Of a stretch of 64,000 bases of DNA, positions 57,950 to 64,000 are shown piece after piece (position 1 is the stretch's first letter; each line of letters begins with the position of its first letter). The translations under genes were made by a program, and so were the position numbers. The notes below the pieces were generated by a model. That model was not told the origin of the DNA. It saw only the letters and a list, made by a program, of their open reading frames with translations, and did not search any database. The DNA comes from Daejeonella sp. (GTDB lineage: Bacteria > Bacteroidota > Bacteroidia > Sphingobacteriales > Sphingobacteriaceae): assembly GCF_017495225.1 (NCBI RefSeq), contig NZ_JAFEIG010000020.1, positions 496,001-560,000 of the forward strand. Reading direction: 5' to 3'.

Positions 57950-58094
57950 TTTGCTCGTAAAATATTGTGCAAAAATAGAAAATTTGGCCGATAAAGACCT
58001 GAATTTTCTACTTAAATTGCTTTTAAATTATTAAAAGGAAGATTAATAGCCAATTTTAAAACCCGCAAAAGGATCTATTTTTTGGAATTAGGTC

Positions 58095-58130
58095 AAAAAA
58101 ATAGCCCGAAGGTTATTCGAGCTATTTTTA
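58095..58130 (-). terminator. Terminator downstream of dnaN
   Basis: AAAATAGC-CCGAA pairs with TTCG-GCTATTTT across a short loop, with T runs on both sides. On the minus strand it lies about 20 bases after the dnaN stop. Confidence 0.85.
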
Positions 58131-58150
58131 AATAATATATTGGTTAATTA

Positions 58151-59275
58151 TTAGGCATAATTATTTAACATCACAGGCATCACCAACATCAATACATCTT
58201 CTGCTTCATCGTGAGTTTGAGGCATTAATAATCCAGCACGGTTAGGGCTGCTCATTTCAAGCAATACTTCTTCCCCACTAAGATTATTTAACATCTCTAT
58301 TAAGAATTTAGCATTGAAGCCAATCTCCATATCTTCACCTTCATACTGACAATTCAAACGCTCGTGAGCTTCATTTGAGAAATCCACATCCTCTGAAGAG
58401 ATATTTAATTCGCTACCAGTAATTTTCAAACGTACTTGATGCGTAGTTTTATTGGCAAAAATAACCACACGACGAAGGCAATTTAAGAATAAGGCCCTGT
58501 CGAGGATTAATTTATTAGGGTTATTAGTAGGAATAACTGCCTCATAATCAGGGTAACGCTCATCAATTAACCTACAAATCAAGTTAATATTACCAAATCT
58601 AAAGAAAGCGCTGGTGCTATTGTACTCAACAGCAACACTTACATCATCAGAAGGAAGTGAAGCTTTAAGCAAAGTCAAGGCCTTTTTAGGAAGAATAAAA
58701 TTTGATGGAGATTCAGATTTTGTATCTAAACGGCGGTATCTCACTAATTTATGAGCATCAGTTGCAACGAATGTTATGTGCTGCGGACTTAACTGGCAGT
58801 AAACGCCGGTCATTGCAGGACGTAATTCATCGCTACTTACTGCGAACAATGTTTTATTGATTGCTTCTGCTAAAACTGAAGCTGGCATTGCCACAGATGA
58901 AGGATTTTCAACTACTGGAATTTTAGGAAAATCCTCACCATTCTCGCCACTTAACTTATACTTTCCATCGCCAGCGTTAATCTCAATAGCAAATGTTTTA
59001 TCATCTACAGAAAAAGAGATTGGCTGATCAGGTAAGGTTTTAAGTGTTTCCAGAAGAATTTTAGATGGAATAGCCACCTTACCATCTTCTTTTGACTCAA
59101 CAGCAAGAGATGTGGTCATGCTGGTCTGCAAATCAGTAGCAGAGACAGTGAGCATACCATCCTTAATTTCAAACAAGAAATTTTCAAGGATTGGCAATAC
59201 CGTGCTGCTACTCGAAGCGCCGTTAACAGCTTGTAGCTGTTTTAATAATGTGGAAGTTGAAACTATAAATCTCAT
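58151..59275 (-). CDS. dnaN: DNA polymerase III sliding clamp (beta)
   Basis: A 374-residue ring protein of three repeated domains that ties DnaE to DNA. The N-terminus RFIVSTSTLLKQLQAVNGASS and the conserved DELRPAMTGVY and FIEMLNNLSGEEV regions identify it. An in-frame TTG 21 bases further upstream (59296) is not the start: GATATTTG, one mismatch from the -7 element, lies at 59286-59279 right before the ATG. It is not in a dnaA operon here, as often in Bacteroidota. Confidence 0.95.
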   Translation of the reverse strand: MRFIVSTSTLLKQLQAVNGASSSSTVLPILENFLFEIKDGMLTVSATDLQTSMTTSLAVESKEDGKVAIPSKILLETLKTLPDQPISFSVDDKTFAIEINAGDGKYKLSGENGEDFPKIPVVENPSSVAMPASVLAEAINKTLFAVSSDELRPAMTGVYCQLSPQHITFVATDAHKLVRYRRLDTKSESPSNFILPKKALTLLKASLPSDDVSVAVEYNSTSAFFRFGNINLICRLIDERYPDYEAVIPTNNPNKLILDRALFLNCLRRVVIFANKTTHQVRLKITGSELNISSEDVDFSNEAHERLNCQYEGEDMEIGFNAKFLIEMLNNLSGEEVLLEMSSPNRAGLLMPQTHDEAEDVLMLVMPVMLNNYA

Positions 59276-59384
59276 ATTCAAATATCTGAAAAACAATAAT
59301 AGTAAAGCTTTTTAGTTTTCCTAAACAGCTTAATTAACCCTTAAAACAAAGATTGTTAATTTTTAAAGTCCAAAAATAAACAAT

Positions 59385-61070
59385 TTAACGTGTATACTTT
59401 CTAATACGGTAGTAATGTTGAAAAATACCAGATAAAAATATAACAAATAATGGTAAAACTATATTAATTAGCTGCCAAAAAGTTTTTTCCTGTCTAATTT
59501 TTGCTCGATCAAGTAATCGCAATTTTATTTCTTTGTTTCTTAATCCAATAATTCCGGAGTCATCTACTAGATAATCGACTGTATTGAGCAAGAAACTTTT
59601 ATTGGCATATTGCTGATCAGGCATAAAACGATCAAACCCTAAAGGATAAGGCGAGCCATCGCTTTTATTGACCTGATTCTTGAAAAAATCGCCATCGGAA
59701 AGGACCATCATTTTGGTGGCTTTACTGTTTTCTGGGATTTTAATATTGCTTAAAATCCCTTCTGGCACTGGTCGATTTTTAAAATTCGATGGAAATACAC
59801 CCTCCAAAAGCACCGCTACGGGCATTGGTGCACTTTGAAATTGTGCCGGATCGGGCTCTTGCTCCACCATTTGTAAAGAGAGCATTGTTGGTGCTTTCAC
59901 ATTTTTACTAAACGGAGAAGAAGCAAGAATAACCTCTGCACGTACATTTTTCACTGAAATCAAATCGATGGTACTCGAAAATTCGGATTTAATCCCATCT
60001 AAATTTTTAACAATTGGGTGATTGGAAATTGGGACAAATATTGGGTAAAACAACCAAGGCAATGGCTGAATTTGCGATTGTCCGCCTACTTCACCCACAT
60101 TCAAAGGAATTTGAGCAGCATTCATGTCTGCAATCAAATCATAATTCAAACGAACACCATATTTGAATAAAATATCATCCAAATCTAGCTTTTTTGGGAA
60201 GGCTAATTGTTCTGCAGCACCTCGTAAACTATCAAGGTCGGCGCTAACCTGATCTAAGGACCAAATTAAGCGACCACCATTCATTACGAAATAATCAATT
60301 TTATATTTTTCGGCTTCCGAGAAGGCCGTTTCAGGCTTAGCGATCACCAAAACCTTTAATTTATCCAATCCCTCAAAAGGAATAGTTTTTAAATCAACTC
60401 TTCCGACTTCATAACTATCACCTAAAGATTGAAGAGCATCATTCAGCTGTAAATCATTCAATTCACCATGCCCCTCAGTAAAGCCAATTCGGATGGAACT
60501 ACCAGCAGTTAACCTCTTAATAGCACTTGCAAAGGCATATTCTAAATTTTGAATGGAATTGTTTAGAACTTCTTCGGGACTAACACCAGCTTTAGTTTGC
60601 AATAGTTTAACAGGAGTTTGAATACCCTTGTAAGTAATTAAAGCAACAGGATAGATTAATTTTTGAGACATCCCATCTTCAGTTTTCACACTGAGTTGAG
60701 TGGGTTCAATTCCCATTTCGAGTAAACGCTGATAAGCTTCCTCTTGAGATTTTTGATCACCCGACAATGGAATTACGAAATCAAATTGAAGGTTTTTACC
60801 CGCATAGGAATCAAAATCTCGCAAAAGATCTTCAGTAGAGTTCCTCAGACGCTTAAATCCGGCAGGAAATTCACCCTCCAAATAAACCGTAATCTGGACT
60901 TGATCTTTCAAATCCTTTAAAATGTTTTTTGTAATGGGCGAAAGTGTATAGCGCTTTTCGGCAGTAAAATCGAATCGCGTAAAAAACTCAGATGCAAGCA
61001 CATTTAACAGAATGATTGCTGCGATAAATAGCGCAAGATTGCGCAAATCCATTTTTCTTTGATTTACCAT
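59385..61070 (-). CDS. gldG: Gliding-motility ABC transporter component GldG
   Basis: A 561-residue protein with an N-terminal membrane anchor (LALFIAAIILLNVLASEFF) and a C-terminal membrane segment near 535-550 (IVLPLFVIFLSGIFQHYY). The body is the large extracytoplasmic domain typical of GldG. With GldF and GldA it forms an ABC transporter needed for gliding in Flavobacterium johnsoniae. It overlaps gldF by seven bases. Not every Bacteroidota with gldAFG glides, so motility is not proved. Confidence 0.92.
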   Translation of the reverse strand: MVNQRKMDLRNLALFIAAIILLNVLASEFFTRFDFTAEKRYTLSPITKNILKDLKDQVQITVYLEGEFPAGFKRLRNSTEDLLRDFDSYAGKNLQFDFVIPLSGDQKSQEEAYQRLLEMGIEPTQLSVKTEDGMSQKLIYPVALITYKGIQTPVKLLQTKAGVSPEEVLNNSIQNLEYAFASAIKRLTAGSSIRIGFTEGHGELNDLQLNDALQSLGDSYEVGRVDLKTIPFEGLDKLKVLVIAKPETAFSEAEKYKIDYFVMNGGRLIWSLDQVSADLDSLRGAAEQLAFPKKLDLDDILFKYGVRLNYDLIADMNAAQIPLNVGEVGGQSQIQPLPWLFYPIFVPISNHPIVKNLDGIKSEFSSTIDLISVKNVRAEVILASSPFSKNVKAPTMLSLQMVEQEPDPAQFQSAPMPVAVLLEGVFPSNFKNRPVPEGILSNIKIPENSKATKMMVLSDGDFFKNQVNKSDGSPYPLGFDRFMPDQQYANKSFLLNTVDYLVDDSGIIGLRNKEIKLRLLDRAKIRQEKTFWQLINIVLPLFVIFLSGIFQHYYRIRKYTR

Positions 61071-61792
61071 TTTCTGCTCCCCAATTTAGTTTTGGTGAAT
61101 ACTAAAAACAGAGCAGAAAAGCTCAAGAAATAGATTAGATCGCGGGTATCTAAGACCCCCCTACTCAGCGATTGATAATGCTCATTGATACCCAAAGCAG
61201 TCAAAATACTGGCCATTCCCTGCAATGAAATAATGGAGCTAATGGAATCGAAGCCACTAAATGAAAAATAACTAAGTACAACAGCCAATGTGAAAGAAAT
61301 AATTTGATTTTTCCCCAAGGAGGAACAAAATAAACCAATAGCAGTAAATGCTGATGCTAGTAAAATTAATCCGATATAAGAACCGATTACCGCCCCAGTA
61401 TCAATGTTTCCTTGAGTAACTCCCAGCTGATAAACACTAATATAATAAATGATTGTAGGAATAAGGGTGATGATAACAATGGATAAACAAGCCAAGAATT
61501 TACCTAAAACGATATCCCAATCGCTTAAAGGGCGAGTAGCGAGGAGCTCAAAAGTACCATCTTTCTTTTCTTCGGCCAATGAGCGCATGCTAATGGCAGG
61601 AATTAAAAAGATGAATAAGTATGGAGCGATATTGAAAAAACTGTCTAAACCGGCATATCCATAATCCAGAATACTCGAGTCGGGAAAAACCCAGAGGAAT
61701 AATCCTGTAACCAGCAGAAATGCTGCCATGGTCATATAGGCAACCAATGAGGTGAAGAAAGCGCTTAATTCTTTAAAAAAAATACTGATCAC
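61064..61792 (-). CDS. gldF: Gliding-motility ABC transporter permease GldF
   Basis: A 242-residue ABC-2 type permease with about six transmembrane helices. The RSLAEEKKDGTFELLATRPL coupling segment is typical of this permease type. It overlaps gldG by seven bases and follows gldA, so all three are in one operon. Confidence 0.93.
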   Translation of the reverse strand: MISIFFKELSAFFTSLVAYMTMAAFLLVTGLFLWVFPDSSILDYGYAGLDSFFNIAPYLFIFLIPAISMRSLAEEKKDGTFELLATRPLSDWDIVLGKFLACLSIVIITLIPTIIYYISVYQLGVTQGNIDTGAVIGSYIGLILLASAFTAIGLFCSSLGKNQIISFTLAVVLSYFSFSGFDSISSIISLQGMASILTALGINEHYQSLSRGVLDTRDLIYFLSFSALFLVFTKTKLGSRKW

Positions 61793-61834
61793 TTATGATT
61801 AATTTATTTGCAAAATTCGTTTTAATTGTGTATA

Positions 61835-62554
61835 TTAAAGTACAATTGAAGCTGTGAGCTCAATAAAAATATCCTCAAGGCTTTTATTTCCATGCTTTTT
61901 TCTTAGCTCAGCTAATTGATCATCGGCAACAATTTTACCCTGATTGATAATGATTACCTGTTCACAAATGGCCTCTACCTCCTGCATAATATGAGTAGAT
62001 AAAATAACCGTTTTAGATTTGGCAAGATCTTTAATCAACGATCTAATTGTTATCACCTGATTGGGGTCAAGTCCAGAAGTTGGCTCATCCAAAATCAAAA
62101 CCTTCGGATCCGCAAAAATCGCTTGGGCAAGTCCCACACGCTGACGATAACCCTTCGAAAGTGCCCCTAATTTCTTGTTCTGCTCATCCCCTAATCCGCA
62201 AAGCTCAATAACTTCATCAATACGTTTATCAATGTGCTGTGTTTTATGAATCGACCCAATAAAAGCGAGCGATTCACGAACATACATATCTAGGTATAGT
62301 GGATTATGTTCTGGGAGATAGCCTATGTTTCTGCGCACCTCCATCGAGTTAGTCCTAACATCATAACCACATACATGAGCACTGCCCGAAGACTGTGGAA
62401 TAAAACAGGTAAGAATCTTCATGGTGGTAGATTTCCCTGCACCATTGGGTCCCAAAAAGCCTAAAACACTACCTGGAGAGGCATTGAAGGAAATTCCATC
62501 AATTGCCTTTTGAGTGCCATAGCTTTTACAAAGATCTTTTACTTCAATGCTCAT
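61835..62554 (-). CDS. gldA: Gliding-motility ABC transporter ATPase GldA
   Basis: A 239-residue ABC ATPase with Walker A GPNGAGKST (about 35-43), signature LSKGYRQRVGLAQA, Walker B VLILDEPTSGLD and the H-loop histidine in LSTHIMQEVEA. It starts the gldA-gldF-gldG unit. The F. johnsoniae GldA is, as I recall, near 300 residues; this one ends about 60 residues earlier, after a short C-terminal helix, so it may be a compact form. Confidence 0.9.
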   Translation of the reverse strand: MSIEVKDLCKSYGTQKAIDGISFNASPGSVLGFLGPNGAGKSTTMKILTCFIPQSSGSAHVCGYDVRTNSMEVRRNIGYLPEHNPLYLDMYVRESLAFIGSIHKTQHIDKRIDEVIELCGLGDEQNKKLGALSKGYRQRVGLAQAIFADPKVLILDEPTSGLDPNQVITIRSLIKDLAKSKTVILSTHIMQEVEAICEQVIIINQGKIVADDQLAELRKKHGNKSLEDIFIELTASIVL

Positions 62555-62698
62555 GTGGCAAAGTTAATAATTAATAATAATCGATTTTTAAGCCTCTTGG
62601 ATATTTTAAATAATTTTAGTATATTAAGGAATATACCTAAAAAAGAAGCTTTTGAAGCTTATAAGGTAAAAATATCCGATAAAATTAATTTCCTATAC

Positions 62699-62706
62699 TA
62701 TCTTTG
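62699..62706 (+). promoter_or_regulatory. -7 promoter element just before glyS
   Basis: TATCTTTG is exact for TAnnTTTG and ends only seven bases before the ATG at 62714, so the mRNA has little or no leader. Confidence 0.55.
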
Positions 62707-62713
62707 CACTGTT

Positions 62714-64000
62714 ATGAGCAAAAACAACGACGAACTTTTCAAGAATGTAGTTTCCCACACGAAGGAATATGGATTTGTATTCCAATCAAGTGAAATATAT
62801 GATGGTTTAAGTGCTGTATATGATTACGGGCAGCTTGGATCAGAGCTAAAGAATAATATCAAGACCTATTGGTGGAAGAGCATGGTACAGATGAACGAGA
62901 ATATCGTTGGTATCGACTCAGCCATCTTTATGCATCCTAAAATTTGGAAAGCCAGCGGACACGTAGATGGTTTCGCGGATCCAATGATTGATAATAAAGA
63001 CTCCAAAAAACGTTATCGTGCCGATAATCTTATAGAAGATAAAATTGCACGTTATATTAAAGACGGTAAAACAGAAAAAGCAGAAGACTTGCAAAATGCA
63101 ATGGATAAAGCGCTAGAAGCTGATAATTTACCTGCTTTAAAAGAATTAATTGAGCAGCATGAAATTGTTTGTCCTGTTTCAGGAACTAGAAACTGGACCG
63201 ATGTAAGACAGTTTAACTTGATGTTCTCCACGCAAATGGGTGCTATGGCAGAGGGTTCTGACGAGGTTTATCTTCGTCCCGAGACTGCTCAAGGTATATT
63301 TGTTAATTTCCTGAATGTTCAAAAATCAGGAAGAATGCGTATTCCTTTCGGGATTGCACAAATTGGTAAAGCTTTTCGTAATGAGGTAATTGCACGTCAG
63401 TTTATCATGCGTATGCGCGAATTTGAGCAGATGGAGATGCAATTTTTCGTGAAACCCGGTACAGAAATGGAATGGTATAATCATTGGAAAGAATCGAGAT
63501 TAAAATGGCATTTAGCCGTTGGTACGCCAAAAGATAAATATCGTTTCCACGACCATGTTAAATTAGCTCATTATGCTAATGCAGCAGTGGATATCGAATT
63601 TGAATTCCCATTTGGCTTTAAAGAGGTTGAAGGAATACATAGCCGCACAGATTTCGATTTGAGTCAGCATGAGAAATTCTCAAACAAGAAACTTCAATAT
63701 TTTGACACAGTTGAGAATAAAAATTATGTGCCATATGTAATTGAAACATCTATCGGTTTAGACAGAATGTTCCTTTTAACGCTTTGCAATGCTTATGAGG
63801 AGCAAGATTTAAGTACTGAAGAAAAGCAAGATTCGAGAACAGTATTACACTTGCATCCATGCTTAGCGCCAGTAAAAGCTGCGGTATTCCCTCTAACTAA
63901 AAAAGATGGCTTACCAGAAAAAGCAAGAGAAATTATGGATCTTTTGAAACTGGACTTCAACTTACAGTATGATGAGAAAGATTCGATTGGAAAAAGATAT
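62714..64000 (+). CDS. glyS: Glycyl-tRNA synthetase, alpha2 type (3' end outside window)
   Basis: The frame stays open for 429 codons to the window edge, so the C-terminal anticodon-binding end is missing. It begins SKNNDELFKNVVSHTKEYGF and carries class II motif 2 (RNEVIARQFIMRMREFEQMEMQ) and motif 3 (ETSIGLDRMFLL). It is the single-chain, eukaryote/archaea-like glycyl-tRNA synthetase, not the two-subunit glyQ/glyS form of E. coli. Its -7 element sits seven bases before the start codon. Confidence 0.95.
   Translation, partial: MSKNNDELFKNVVSHTKEYGFVFQSSEIYDGLSAVYDYGQLGSELKNNIKTYWWKSMVQMNENIVGIDSAIFMHPKIWKASGHVDGFADPMIDNKDSKKRYRADNLIEDKIARYIKDGKTEKAEDLQNAMDKALEADNLPALKELIEQHEIVCPVSGTRNWTDVRQFNLMFSTQMGAMAEGSDEVYLRPETAQGIFVNFLNVQKSGRMRIPFGIAQIGKAFRNEVIARQFIMRMREFEQMEMQFFVKPGTEMEWYNHWKESRLKWHLAVGTPKDKYRFHDHVKLAHYANAAVDIEFEFPFGFKEVEGIHSRTDFDLSQHEKFSNKKLQYFDTVENKNYVPYVIETSIGLDRMFLLTLCNAYEEQDLSTEEKQDSRTVLHLHPCLAPVKAAVFPLTKKDGLPEKAREIMDLLKLDFNLQYDEKDSIGKRY

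Overview
The window looks like chromosomal DNA of a Bacteroidota bacterium, most likely Sphingobacteriales (Pedobacter/Solitalea-like). The evidence is low GC, many exact copies of the Bacteroidota -7 promoter element TAnnTTTG, gliding genes gldA-gldF-gldG, a SusC-like TonB receptor, a eukaryote-type single-chain glycyl-tRNA synthetase, and the order rpsU-xerC-hpf-tRNAs-tuf-tRNA(Trp)-secE-nusG-rplKAJL-rpoBC. I see no phage, insertion sequence, CRISPR array or defence cassette. This is core genome with a few envelope and accessory loci.

Layout. 1-1453: the end of an ECF-type sigma factor gene, a one-pass membrane protein with three repeated P-x-x-YF motifs (possible anti-sigma factor) and a small Spy-like periplasmic protein. 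1519-8112: class III aminotransferase, DEAD-box helicase, SGNH hydrolase, orphan DUF58 protein, DPP4-type peptidase. 8199-17295: thioredoxin, DnaE, malate dehydrogenase, retropepsin-like protein, GyrB, OmpH/Skp-like lipoprotein, S4-domain protein. 17374-24113: DapD, glycosyltransferase, TsaC-like protein, CCA-adding enzyme, acidic PRiA4-like protein, MiaA, potassium channel, DUF3467.

24154-39217 is the large transcription/translation block on the minus strand: rpoC, rpoB, rplL, rplJ, rplA, rplK, nusG, secE, tRNA-Trp, tuf, four tRNAs in the same order as E. coli thrU-tyrU-glyT-thrT-tufB, then hpf, xerC and rpsU. A hairpin between rplL and rpoB sits where E. coli has its attenuator. 39345-49118 carries acyl-CoA dehydrogenase, apt, a helix-hairpin-helix protein, a fused two-domain lipid acyltransferase (OlsF-like), a beta-helix lipoprotein paired with a TonB receptor, and an Mpo1-like protein.

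49211-64000: RNase Y, a strong candidate for an unannotated 6S-like RNA, ZapA and a coiled-coil partner, PheT, RadC, S20, a zinc phospholipase C/P1-nuclease-fold protein, two tandem DedA paralogs, DnaN, GldG/GldF/GldA and the start of glyS (cut by the window edge).

The most interesting items are the candidate 6S RNA between zapA and rny, several genes whose -7 element abuts the start codon (probable leaderless mRNAs), a TTG start for the TonB receptor supported by the promoter position, a heptamer tandem repeat inside the nusG-rplK gap, and the OlsF-like fusion. I found no clearly new multi-gene system.
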